This document shows, one piece after another, positions 1-9,224 of a stretch of DNA of 39,885 nt (position 1 is its first letter; every line of letters begins with the position of its first letter). The notes beneath the pieces are model-generated. The model had not been told where the DNA came from. It was given only the letters and a program-made list of their open reading frames with translations, and searched no databases. Position numbers and translations under genes: made by a program. The DNA lies in the NCBI GenBank assembly GCA_029242705.1, contig JAQWTK010000102.1:1-39885 (forward strand). The letters run 5' to 3'. Origin of the DNA: Gammaproteobacteria bacterium (GTDB lineage Bacteria; Pseudomonadota; Gammaproteobacteria; Pseudomonadales; Pseudohongiellaceae).

Positions 1-443
1 TCCTTTGAATAGGCTTTATAAGAATTTAATTGAGCTGTTATCTAATTCTTTCCAATCAATCACTATTTTATTTATTAAATTTAAATGAGAATTATTTACA
101 ATTGGCTTAATTCTCTTGTATCATGCGCTCAGCTGGATAGACTAAATCACCTATGGGTTTTTAGCAAGTGCACTCGTGCGCGACAATCCTTCGTATAATG
201 GACGTTTCAGCGTCTAAATCCTCTAAAAAAATAAATACACTTCCAACTGAATTAACCGCTTTAAAGCTACATAATTCGGACTAATTTATTCATAAGAATC
301 TGAATACTTAGCCTCTAGTATTCTCTATAGCATCCTACATATTTAAGTAATAGCAACCTTTTTATATAACGGCTAATTCAATAAAAATTACAGAAAATCA
401 ATCGTTTAGTTGATCTAAAACCTGCTGGAAAGCCGCGTAAACC

Positions 444-471
444 TTGACATATTCTACCGTGATGTTATTTT
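444..471 (+). promoter_or_regulatory. Possible sigma70 promoter for gltBD
   Basis: A perfect -35 hexamer TTGACA (444-449) is followed after 16 bases by TATTTT (466-471), an acceptable -10. This would give a gltB leader of roughly 200 bases. It is the best match I saw upstream of gltB; no start-site evidence exists in the sequence itself. Confidence 0.35.
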
Positions 472-615
472 GAGTAGCCCTTCCACCAGACTATAAAAAA
501 CAAGAAACTGGATAGGGATGCGAGTAAATCGCCAAGTCCTGACAGACAAAATTCAGATGCGGTACTCCTATCGACCCCTAAGGTGACGCTATCCGGGCGA
601 GAGAGATAATGGATA

Positions 616-629
616 AAAACCTAGGTTTT
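616..629. repeat. Perfect palindrome in gltB leader
   Basis: AAAACCTAGGTTTT is a perfect 14-base inverted repeat 56 bases before the gltB start. With no unpaired loop it is a poor RNA hairpin, so a dimeric regulator site on DNA is the more natural reading. No regulator can be named from the sequence. Confidence 0.4.
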
Positions 630-667
630 GAGTGTGGCTAAAAAGATAAGCCTCGGTAAAAATAACT

Positions 668-688
668 ATGAGACGTTTTAAGCAATGA
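668..688 (+). other. Possible 6-codon leader ORF overlapping gltB start
   Basis: ATG 668 opens MRRFKQ and stops at TGA 686-688, sharing bases with the gltB ATG at 685-687. The arrangement is typical of translational coupling, but the ORF is so short that chance is a real alternative, and its own ribosome binding site is weak. Confidence 0.2.
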
Positions 689-3600
689 GCGACATGAATG
701 AATTGCCGTTAAAGTTCGGTTTTCCTGAGAAGAAAGGCCTTTATGACCCTTCGATGGAGAAAGATTCATGCGGTGTTGGCTTCGTTGCCAATATTAAAGG
801 TCAGCCTAGTCACCAAATCATGCTAGATGCCTATCATCTGAATTCAAGGATGGATCATAGGGGTGGTTGCGGTTTTGAGGCAAACACGGGAGATGGAGCT
901 GGCATTTTGATCGCTTTGCCTCATAGTTTCTTCCGAAAACTAGCGCATGAATTATTCGATACGGAAATAATTCCGGGTCAATATGCTGTAGGTAATATTT
1001 TCCTGCCCCAGGCGGAAAAAGAACGGAACTACTGCCGCAAATACATAGAGAGTATTATTGCCGAGGAAGGTCAAACCCTAGTAGGGTGGCGTGAAGTTCC
1101 CATAGACCCAGAAGGTGCAAATGTTGGTCCGGCGGCAAGAATTGCCCAACCTTTCATCTTGCAACTATTTGTTTCTGCTGGTAGTGATCTCGATCAAGAC
1201 GAATTTGAAAGGGCAAACTATGCAATACGAAAAAGATTTACAAACTTTTTAAGAAATAATGCGAAACTCAAAGAGAGGAAACAAGTTTACGCTTGCAGTC
1301 TTTCAACCAAGGTCATCGTCTACAAAGGAATGCTTACCCCAGCCCAAACATTTCCTTTTTATCAAGATCTAACTGACCCGCAATTTGAAACGCATCTAGC
1401 TATGGTGCACTCCAGATTCAGCACTAACACCTTCCCCTCCTGGGATCGTGCGCAACCTAATCGATTCATGAGTCATAATGGTGAAATCAATACCCTTCGC
1501 GGAAATGTAAATGCGATGACCGCCCGGCAAGGCATTGTATCTACCGATGTTTTTGGCAAAGAACTGAAGAGGGTTTTCCCAGTAATAGAGGATGATCTTT
1601 CCGATTCTGGAAGTTTTGATGCCGTTCTAGAATTTTTACTTTTGTCAGGACGCTCTCTTGCCGAGGCAACAATGATGATGATCCCTGAAGCCTGGCAATC
1701 TGACAAAAATATGGTCCAAGGGAAAAAAGATTTTTACGAATATCATTCGGCTTTAATGGAACCCTGGGATGGACCAGCTTCAATAGTTTTTTCTGATGGA
1801 AAATATATTGGAGCAGTCCTAGATAGAAATGGTTTACGACCGAGCCGCTACTATATTACACATGATGATAAATGCATCATGGCCTCGGAAGTGGGAGTTG
1901 TAAAAGTTGACCCAGCTAATGTCAAAATAAAAGGCCGACTTCAACCAGGTCGAATGTTTATGCTTGATTTCGATCAAGGTCGACTCATTCCCGACCATGA
2001 ACTAAAGGAGTCGATATACAGCAAGAGACCTTATGGGGAGTGGGTAAAAAATCAAAAAGTTACACTGGACCATATTTCTTCAGACACAAAGCCAACCCCG
2101 CTTGAGGCAAAAGACACTTTGCAACGCATGCAAGCTTTCGGTTACACGACTGAAACAATGCAGTTTATGTTGATACCACTGGTAACTCAGGCGCGCGATC
2201 CACTTGGGTCTATGGGCAATGATTCAGCGCTTGCCTGTTTGTCTGACAAGCCTCGAATGATTTATGATTATTTCAAGCAATTGTTTGCTCAAGTTACAAA
2301 TCCTCCGATTGATTCTATTCGGGAAGAAGTGGTAATGAGTTTGCGTTGTTTTATCGGCCCGGAAGGTAACTTGATCGAGTCTACGCCCGAGCAGGCACGT
2401 CGCTTAGAAATAGATCATCCTATTATCTCGAATCAACAATTGACTGATATAAAACAAATGAATTATCAAGGGATGAAATCTAAAGTAATCGATATCACCT
2501 TTGATGGTATGGACGAAAATGGTTATCTAGGGGCGATCGATCGTATTTGCAGAGAAGCCAACGAAGCATTAAAAGAGAACTATTCATTTATTATTCTTTC
2601 TGACCGGAATATATCTGCAGCCCGAATCCCACTTAGTGCTTTGGTTGCCTGTGGAGCCGTTCACCACAACCTCGTGGCAAAGGAACAACGCACCCAAATT
2701 GGTATTATTCTTGAAACTGGAGAGGCAAGAGAAGTTCATCACCATTGCCTTCTAACTAGTTATGGCGCTGATGCAATTAATCCATATTTGGCTTTCGAAG
2801 CATTGTGGCAAGCGAACCACGAGGGTTTGTTAGGAAACAAAATTACATCAGAAAGATCTCTTGTAGCTGCATATCGAAAAGGCGTAGCTAAGGGAATGCT
2901 AAAAGTAATGGCGAAGATGGGTATTTCAACTTTGCACTCCTATAAAGGGGCACAAATATTTGAAGCTGTAGGGCTAGCTGACGAGATCATACAAAAATGC
3001 TTTACTGGGACCGCAAGTAGAGTACAAGGAATAAACTTCGAGGTCTTAATTGAAGAATCTCGGCGCCGGCATACTATCGGATACCCAGGTAAGGATAGAG
3101 CGCAAATTCCTGTCTTAGAAAACCCAGGTGATTTCCATTGGAGAACTGGCGGGGATGCCCATATGTGGGACCCTAACACAATTTTCAATCTGCAAATTGC
3201 GGCTAGAAACAACAACAATGAAGCCTATAATGCATTTTCAAAATTCGCGAACGAGGAATCAACTAAGCGATGTGCTTTTCGAGGACTACTAAAATTTCGC
3301 AGTAATAAAAGATCCTGCATTCCCATCGAGGAAGTAGAACCCGCAGCGGAAATAGTTAAACGCTTTGCGACAGGGGCTATGAGTTTCGGCTCTATTTCAG
3401 AGGAGAGTCACGAATCTTTGGCTATTGCAATGAATAGGCTTGGAGGCAAATCAAACACCGGCGAAGGCGGCGAAGACCCAGAAAGATTTAAAGTGCTTCC
3501 CAATGGCGACTCGAAAAGGTCTGCAATAAAACAAGTAGCTTCGGGTAGGTTTGGCGTGACTGCTTGGTATTTAACAAACGCCGACGAATTACAAATAAAA

Positions 3601-5244
3601 GTGGCACAAGGTGCTAAGCCAGGTGAAGGCGGTGAGTTGCCTGGAGGAAAGGTAGATGAATATATCGCCCGAATTAGACACTCAACCCCTGGAGTTGGTT
3701 TAATCAGCCCACCACCACATCACGATATCTATTCCATTGAAGACATAGCTCAACTTATTCATGATCTCAAAAATGCTAATCGCGACGCTCGAATAAGTGT
3801 CAAGTTAGTTGCTGAGATAGGAGTTGGCACAATAGCAGCTGGAGTGACCAAAGCAAAAACAGATCATTTGGTTATATCTGGACATGATGGGGGGACAGGT
3901 GCATCTCCATTAACGTCTATTAAGCATGCAGGACTCCCTTGGGAGCTTGGAATTGCAGAAACCCACCAGACCCTGGTTATGAACAATTTAAGATCGAGAG
4001 TAATACTGCAAACGGACGGTCAACTGAAAACTGGCCGAGATGTTGCCATTGCCGCATTATTAGGTGCAGAGGAATACGGTTTTGCGACGGCACCATTAAT
4101 TACTCTAGGTTGTATCATGATGCGAAAGTGCCATCTAAATACTTGTCCTGTCGGAATTGCAACACAAGATAAAGATCTTCGAAAAAAATTTAAAGGCAAA
4201 CCGGAACATGTAGTTAATTATCTGTTTATGGTAGCTGAAGAAATGCGAAATATAATGGCCGAAATCGGCATACGTACAGTCAATGAAATGATAGGCAGGG
4301 TGGACCTATTAGATACAGATGACGCTATAGAGCATTGGAAAGCAAGCGGCCTAGATCTGAGTGCTATCTTAGAGCCTGCACAAGTTATTTTTAAAGACAC
4401 TGAATTTTATTGCACTATGACACAGGACCATGGGCTCGAAAAAGCTCTAGATAATAAACTAATCGAGCTTTCAAAACCTGCTTTGAGTTCCGGGGAAAAA
4501 GTTTCAATAACACATGAAATCATAAACACGAATCGCGTTGTTGGGACTATGCTTTCAAATGAAGTTGCAAAAAAATGGAAAGCTGAAATGCTTCCCGATG
4601 ATACGATTAACATAAAACTAATCGGATCTGCTGGTCAGTCTTTAGGCGCTTGGTTAGCAAAAGGAATAACTCTAACGGTTGAAGGCGATGCGAATGATTA
4701 TGTAGCCAAAGGACTATCTGGGGGCAAGGTAATAATTTACCCACCTAAAGAAAGTTCCTTTAAAGCAGAGGAAAATATCATTGCCGGTAATGTGATCCTT
4801 TACGGGGCTACTAGTGGAGAAGCTTATATTAGGGGAATAGCCGCAGAACGTTTTGCCGTTCGCAATAGTGGCGCAACAGCGGTAGTAGAAGGAATCGGTG
4901 ACCATGGATGTGAATATATGACAGGTGGTTGCGTTGTCATATTAGGAGAAACTGGCAGAAATTTTGGGGCTGGAATGAGCGGGGGAATTGCTTATATATG
5001 GGATCCTGAAAGGTCATTCCCGAAGCAATGTAATATGGAATCTTATGAGCTTGAGCCCGTTTCTGCGGCGGATGACATCCTAAGACTAAAATCTCTAGTT
5101 ACGAATCATTTTAAACATACTGAATCAGATGTAGCTAAAGTGATTTTGGAGGAATGGGAGATTTCACTTGGTCAGTTCGTAAAAGTTATGCCTACGGATT
5201 ATAAGAGAGTTCTAGCTGAAAGGGCCTCAGCTACAGCGGCATAG
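685..5244 (+). CDS. gltB: Glutamate synthase (NADPH) large subunit
   Basis: Large (alpha) subunit of bacterial glutamate synthase, which makes glutamate from glutamine and 2-oxoglutarate using electrons from NADPH delivered by GltD; cytoplasmic. The 1519 residues match the usual family length. The N-terminal glutamine amidotransferase domain begins at Cys29 (context KDSCGVGFVA), so a 28-residue propeptide is predicted to be removed to expose the catalytic cysteine. The C-terminal half carries the FMN/synthase domain (for example SGHDGGTGASPL) and the 3Fe-4S cysteines 1143, 1149 and 1154 (CIMMRKCHLNTC), followed by the GXGXG beta-helix domain. The ATG lacks a strong ribosome binding site; a six-codon ORF starting at ATG 668 ends in a TGA that overlaps this start (ATGA), which could couple translation. 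gltD follows 50 bases downstream. Confidence 0.97.
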   Translation: MSDMNELPLKFGFPEKKGLYDPSMEKDSCGVGFVANIKGQPSHQIMLDAYHLNSRMDHRGGCGFEANTGDGAGILIALPHSFFRKLAHELFDTEIIPGQYAVGNIFLPQAEKERNYCRKYIESIIAEEGQTLVGWREVPIDPEGANVGPAARIAQPFILQLFVSAGSDLDQDEFERANYAIRKRFTNFLRNNAKLKERKQVYACSLSTKVIVYKGMLTPAQTFPFYQDLTDPQFETHLAMVHSRFSTNTFPSWDRAQPNRFMSHNGEINTLRGNVNAMTARQGIVSTDVFGKELKRVFPVIEDDLSDSGSFDAVLEFLLLSGRSLAEATMMMIPEAWQSDKNMVQGKKDFYEYHSALMEPWDGPASIVFSDGKYIGAVLDRNGLRPSRYYITHDDKCIMASEVGVVKVDPANVKIKGRLQPGRMFMLDFDQGRLIPDHELKESIYSKRPYGEWVKNQKVTLDHISSDTKPTPLEAKDTLQRMQAFGYTTETMQFMLIPLVTQARDPLGSMGNDSALACLSDKPRMIYDYFKQLFAQVTNPPIDSIREEVVMSLRCFIGPEGNLIESTPEQARRLEIDHPIISNQQLTDIKQMNYQGMKSKVIDITFDGMDENGYLGAIDRICREANEALKENYSFIILSDRNISAARIPLSALVACGAVHHNLVAKEQRTQIGIILETGEAREVHHHCLLTSYGADAINPYLAFEALWQANHEGLLGNKITSERSLVAAYRKGVAKGMLKVMAKMGISTLHSYKGAQIFEAVGLADEIIQKCFTGTASRVQGINFEVLIEESRRRHTIGYPGKDRAQIPVLENPGDFHWRTGGDAHMWDPNTIFNLQIAARNNNNEAYNAFSKFANEESTKRCAFRGLLKFRSNKRSCIPIEEVEPAAEIVKRFATGAMSFGSISEESHESLAIAMNRLGGKSNTGEGGEDPERFKVLPNGDSKRSAIKQVASGRFGVTAWYLTNADELQIKVAQGAKPGEGGELPGGKVDEYIARIRHSTPGVGLISPPPHHDIYSIEDIAQLIHDLKNANRDARISVKLVAEIGVGTIAAGVTKAKTDHLVISGHDGGTGASPLTSIKHAGLPWELGIAETHQTLVMNNLRSRVILQTDGQLKTGRDVAIAALLGAEEYGFATAPLITLGCIMMRKCHLNTCPVGIATQDKDLRKKFKGKPEHVVNYLFMVAEEMRNIMAEIGIRTVNEMIGRVDLLDTDDAIEHWKASGLDLSAILEPAQVIFKDTEFYCTMTQDHGLEKALDNKLIELSKPALSSGEKVSITHEIINTNRVVGTMLSNEVAKKWKAEMLPDDTINIKLIGSAGQSLGAWLAKGITLTVEGDANDYVAKGLSGGKVIIYPPKESSFKAEENIIAGNVILYGATSGEAYIRGIAAERFAVRNSGATAVVEGIGDHGCEYMTGGCVVILGETGRNFGAGMSGGIAYIWDPERSFPKQCNMESYELEPVSAADDILRLKSLVTNHFKHTESDVAKVILEEWEISLGQFVKVMPTDYKRVLAERASATAA

Positions 5245-5294
5245 TAAAATATCAGTTAATTACATAAGGATTTAATAGGTTATTAAGAAAGAAG

Positions 5295-6731
5295 ATGGGT
5301 AAGCCTACTGGATTTAAAGAATTTGAACGCAAAACTGAACCCTATCGAGATGCGGTAGAACGACTTGTCGACTTCAAGGAAATTTATACTGACCACCAAG
5401 AAGAACATCTCTCGACACAAGGGGCTCGGTGCATGGACTGCGGAGTTCCATTTTGCCAGTCCGGGGAAGGCTGTCCTGTATACAACTTGATTCCTGAATA
5501 GAATGACTTGGTCTACAAAAAACGCTGGAAGGAAGCATTAGATCGTCTCCATAAAACGAATAATTTCCCAGAGTTTACTGGCAGAGTTTGTCCCGCACCA
5601 TGCGAAGGCTCGTGCGTCCTAGGAATTCACGAGCCGGCCGTGACAATTAAAAACATTGAATGTGCTATTGCCGACAAAGGATTCAAGGAAGGCTGGGTCG
5701 TGGCAAATCCACCACATTCCCGCTCAGATAAAACAATCGCAATAGTAGGGTCTGGACCTACAGGCCTTGCGGCCGCAGCGCAACTGAATAACTTGGGGCA
5801 CAATATTACTGTATATGAAAGAGATGACCGGATCGGAGGTCTTCTGATGTATGGTATTCCCAATATGAAGTTGGATAAGGGAGTCGTTGATAGACGTGTG
5901 AGCATTCTAGAGCAGGAAGGCATTAACTTTATAGTAAATACAGACGTCGGAGGTAAAGGGAATAATGCAATTGATATGGTTAAACTTCTTGATGAATTCG
6001 ATGCAATTTTACTTGCAACTGGAGCAACGACACCCAGAGACTTAAAAATACCGGGAAGAGAAGGTCTAGGTGTGCATTTTGCTATGGAATTCCTTCTCAA
6101 AAATACCAAAAGTTTACTTGATTCGGACCTGGAAGACAGAAACTATATCAGTGCAAAAAATAAAAAAGTAATAGTCATTGGTGGTGGAGATACAGGCACG
6201 GATTGCATTGGGACCTCTTTAAGACATGGTTGTGAATCGTTAGTTAATTTTGAAATCATGCCGAAACCACCAATCGAACGCAGCGAAACAAATCCTTGGC
6301 CTACGTGGCCAACAATTTTTCGCGTAGACTATGGGCATGAAGAAGCAAAAGCACGAGACGGCAAAGATCCCAGAGCTTACTCTATCTCTGGTAAGGAATT
6401 CGTTAGAGATGAAAATGGGAAGTTGCTGGGAATCAACACTACTGAGGTTGATTCGAGTTTTAATGAGATACCTGGCACTGAAAATTTTTGGGAAGCAGAT
6501 CTAATTTTCTTATCGATGGGATTCTTAGGACCAGAGCACTATATTATTGATGAGCTAACTTTGGATCTAGACAGTCGCTCAAATTATAAAGCCGATTATG
6601 GAAATTTTCAGACCTCATATAAAAAAATATTTGCTGCCGGTGATTGTCGCCGAGGTCAATCTCTTGTCGTGCGAGCTATCGATGAAGGTAGATTGGTCGC
6701 TGATAAGATTAATACATTCCTAGAAAGATAG
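5295..6731 (+). pseudogene. gltD: Glutamate synthase small subunit, amber-interrupted
   Basis: Small (beta) subunit of glutamate synthase, the NADPH-oxidising flavoprotein that passes electrons to GltB through 4Fe-4S clusters. Read through, the frame has 478 codons, the normal family length, and every part is recognisable: cysteines 46, 49, 54 and 60, a second group CPAPCEGSC just after the interruption, an FAD Rossmann motif ([12 protein letters not shown]) and an NADPH motif ([11 protein letters not shown]). Codon 69 is TAG (5499-5501) inside the conserved stretch YNLIPE-[stop]-NDLVY, where relatives have Trp, so one G-to-A change of TGG explains it. No frame shift accompanies it, and the rest shows no decay. 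Only a TTG at 5508 could restart translation, without a good ribosome binding site and without the first cysteine cluster. It is either a very young pseudogene, a suppressed amber codon, or an assembly/sequencing error. TAG also ends gltB and gltD itself, which argues against genome-wide recoding. Confidence 0.9.
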
Positions 6732-6735
6732 ACTT

Positions 6736-8652
6736 TCACTTCCTAGCCTTAGATAACCCCATCTTCTGTAGAGCTTCATCGATCTCTTCTAGACTAACGG
6801 GATCTTCGATAGTCGCTGGCAATCGAAACTCTTCGTTATCTGCAATCTTTTGCATAGTTCCACGTAAAATCTTTCCTGAACGTGTTTTAGGTAGGCATGA
6901 AACAACTGCGGCCTTTTTGAACGCCGCAACAGGGCCAATTTGATCTCGCACGAGTTGAATACATTCTTCAATAATCTCTCCGGTTTGTTTTTCTGCTCCT
7001 GTTTTTAATATAAGCAACCCTACTGGTAATTGACCCTTTAATTGGTCAGCTACTCCTATTACCGCGCACTCAGCCACATCAGGGTGACTCGTTAATACTT
7101 CCTCCATACCACCCGTAGACAAACGATGTCCAGCGACATTAATAATGTCATCGGTTCGACTCATTACAAATACATAACCGTCTTCATCGATGAAGCCGGC
7201 ATCAGCAGTCTTATAATATCCTGGAAATTCTTGGAAATAGCTTTCAATAAATCGGTCTGGAGCATTCCAAAGCGTTAACATTGAGCCGGGAGGCATCGGG
7301 AGTTTTCCGCACAAAGCGCCAACCTGACCACTTCGAAGTGATTCGCACCTCTCATTTAGTACCTCTAAACACCAACCTGGTGCTGCTTTAGTAGGGGAGC
7401 CTGCTTTTATTGGTAAAAGCCCAAGCCCAGCGCAATTAGCTGCAATAGACCATCCTGTTTCTGTTTGCCACCAATGGTCAACTACAGGTTTTTCCAGTTT
7501 TTCTTGAGCCCATCGCAATGTATCTGGATCAGTTCTCTCTCCAGCCAGAAACAAAATCTTAAAATCTTTTAAATCGTATGAGCGAAGCAATTCAGCATCG
7601 GGATCTTCTTTTTTTATGGCCCGGAAAGCTGTTGGCGCTGTAAAAAAAGACTTCACCTTATAATCTGAAATAATTCGCCAGAACGCACCCGCATCAGGTG
7701 TACCTACGGGCTTACCCTCAAACAGTACAGTAGTGCAACCTTTTAGCAACGGACCATATACAATATATGAATGCCCTACGACCCAACCAACATCAGATGC
7801 TGCCCAAAAAACATCTCCCGCTTCTACATTATAGATCGCCTTCATCGTCCAATTTAGTGCAACCGCATGGCCCCCATTATCTCGAACCACGCCTTTTGGA
7901 ATACCTGTTGTCCCGGAGGTATAAAGAATGTACAACGGATCCGTTGAATTAAGTGGCACACAATCAATGGCATCAGCCGAAGCCATCGCCTCATTCCAGC
8001 TCCAATCTCTGCCTGGTAATAGCTCTGTTTCAAACTCCGGTCTCTGTACGACAATGACCGCAGAAGGCTTATGCTCCGCTAACTCAATGGCACCATCAAG
8101 AAGCGGCATATAAGGAATGATTCGATTCACCTCGATTCCACAAGAAGCCGAAACGACAACCTTTGGTTTCGCGTCATCAATTCGAACTGCTAGCTCATTC
8201 GACGCAAATCCGCCAAACACAACACCATGAATTGCTCCAATGCGCGCACAGGCCAACATAGCAACCACCGTTTCTGGGATCATAGGCATATAGATGATCA
8301 CCCTATCGCCTTTTCGTATCCCAAAATTTTTAAGCACCCCTGCAAAGTGCGCAGTCTGGTCTGTCAATTCGGCAAACGAATATTTCCTTTTAGTCAGCGT
8401 TACCGGGCTATCGTAAATAAGAGCTATTTCTTCGCCACGACCAGCCTCTATATGGCGATCTAAAGCGTTATAACAAGTATTCAGTTTGCCATCGACAAAC
8501 CATTGTCCATGAGCAGTTTTTTCAGTATCGAGTATTATTTTAGGCGACTTATACCAAGTTATTTCTTTTGCAGCAGAACCCCAAAATTGACTAGGGTTCG
8601 ATAAAGACAAATCATAAGCTTTTTCGAATGCATCAGAGCTAATAGATGACAT
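6736..8652 (-). CDS. prpE: Propionyl-CoA synthetase (propionate-CoA ligase)
   Basis: ATP-dependent acyl-CoA synthetase of the ANL superfamily that activates propionate (and probably acetate less well) through an acyl-adenylate; cytoplasmic. The 638 residues are the normal length. The phosphate loop is YTSGTTGIPKG (about 244-254) followed by VVRDNGGH, a form typical of PrpE rather than Acs, which usually has VLHTTGGY. Also visible are WWQTETGW (394-401), the hinge motif around DDIINVAGHRLS (501-512), and the catalytic C-terminal lysine Lys594 in PKTRSGK, the residue controlled by lysine acetylation in this family. A strong ribosome binding site (AAGGAG) precedes the ATG. The stop codon lies four bases from the convergent gltD stop. 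No methylcitrate-cycle genes are adjacent. Confidence 0.9.
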   Translation of the reverse strand: MSSISSDAFEKAYDLSLSNPSQFWGSAAKEITWYKSPKIILDTEKTAHGQWFVDGKLNTCYNALDRHIEAGRGEEIALIYDSPVTLTKRKYSFAELTDQTAHFAGVLKNFGIRKGDRVIIYMPMIPETVVAMLACARIGAIHGVVFGGFASNELAVRIDDAKPKVVVSASCGIEVNRIIPYMPLLDGAIELAEHKPSAVIVVQRPEFETELLPGRDWSWNEAMASADAIDCVPLNSTDPLYILYTSGTTGIPKGVVRDNGGHAVALNWTMKAIYNVEAGDVFWAASDVGWVVGHSYIVYGPLLKGCTTVLFEGKPVGTPDAGAFWRIISDYKVKSFFTAPTAFRAIKKEDPDAELLRSYDLKDFKILFLAGERTDPDTLRWAQEKLEKPVVDHWWQTETGWSIAANCAGLGLLPIKAGSPTKAAPGWCLEVLNERCESLRSGQVGALCGKLPMPPGSMLTLWNAPDRFIESYFQEFPGYYKTADAGFIDEDGYVFVMSRTDDIINVAGHRLSTGGMEEVLTSHPDVAECAVIGVADQLKGQLPVGLLILKTGAEKQTGEIIEECIQLVRDQIGPVAAFKKAAVVSCLPKTRSGKILRGTMQKIADNEEFRLPATIEDPVSLEEIDEALQKMGLSKARK

Positions 8653-8708
8653 TGCACTCTCCTTTAATTAAGCTATTTCCATTTAAAACTAAAAGCCCTT
8701 TATCGTAT

Positions 8709-9062
8709 TCAATATTTTCCTATCGATTTCATATCCAAAGAACAATGTACGCATTTTTTTGTAACTAAATTTAAGAGAATAGATTTAACGTAGAATGGTT
8801 TTATACAAGCCGGGCATTTGCGCCATGCCATGTCCAACCAAAAACCCGCACACAGAACAAAGTAAAACAGCATGAATACATCTACTGATTTTCGATTAGT
8901 GAGAAGAAACCACACTATTAGAATATAAACAGGTAATGTCCAGAAACAGACAAGAAGCCTTGTGCGTGCTCGATGTACTTTTCTTATTTCTGAATTGTAA
9001 CCATGCTCTAGAGCAGTTTTTAATTCAGTGGATTCTTTAGATTTTGGGCCTTGCAAACTCAT
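8709..9062 (-). CDS. Small membrane protein with two CxxC pairs
   Basis: 117-residue protein of unknown function. It has a polar N-terminus, two closely spaced hydrophobic segments (about residues 33-52 and 59-77) that look like a membrane hairpin, and a C-terminal domain with CPAC and CVHC about 22 residues apart, the layout of a zinc ribbon or rubredoxin-like knuckle. If both ends are cytoplasmic, as a two-helix hairpin implies, metal binding is more likely than disulfide formation. A moderate ribosome binding site (GGTGA) sits before the ATG. It lies 56 bases upstream of prpE on the same strand and could be co-transcribed with it. I do not recognise a named family. Confidence 0.65.
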   Translation of the reverse strand: MSLQGPKSKESTELKTALEHGYNSEIRKVHRARTRLLVCFWTLPVYILIVWFLLTNRKSVDVFMLFYFVLCAGFWLDMAWRKCPACIKPFYVKSILLNLVTKKCVHCSLDMKSIGKY

Positions 9063-9224
9063 TTTTCACCAACTGATTTTTTAGACTAAAACTACGCTAG
9101 TCAATCCAGTCATTCAAGAGTGATAGTTATTTAAATCGCAAGTCTCAAAATACAAAAACGAAGCAATGTTAAAAAAGCATACACGGCAAATGGACAGTAA
9201 AATCAATAAAATGCCTATTTTCTT

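Larger units (their letters stand above)
1..684. other. Non-coding region upstream of gltB
   Basis: No open reading frame with a credible start and ribosome binding site was found on either strand in these 684 bases. The left part is AT-rich; the right part, from about 440, is less so and looks like a transcribed leader: it holds a possible promoter (444-471), self-complementary segments (510-516, 567-572, 589-594) and a perfect 14-base palindrome (616-629). A Fur-box-like sequence lies at 86-100 and could belong to a gene to the left of the window. I recognise no known riboswitch class. Confidence 0.6.

Noticed and set aside
5627-6109. 160-codon minus-strand frame inside gltD
   Set aside because: Antisense shadow of the conserved FAD/NADPH domain; no ribosome binding site or family features.
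5295-6731. Genome-wide reading of TAG as an amino acid to explain the gltD amber
   Set aside because: gltB, gltD and other genes here end in TAG at the expected family lengths, so TAG is an ordinary stop in this genome; only local suppression or an error remains.
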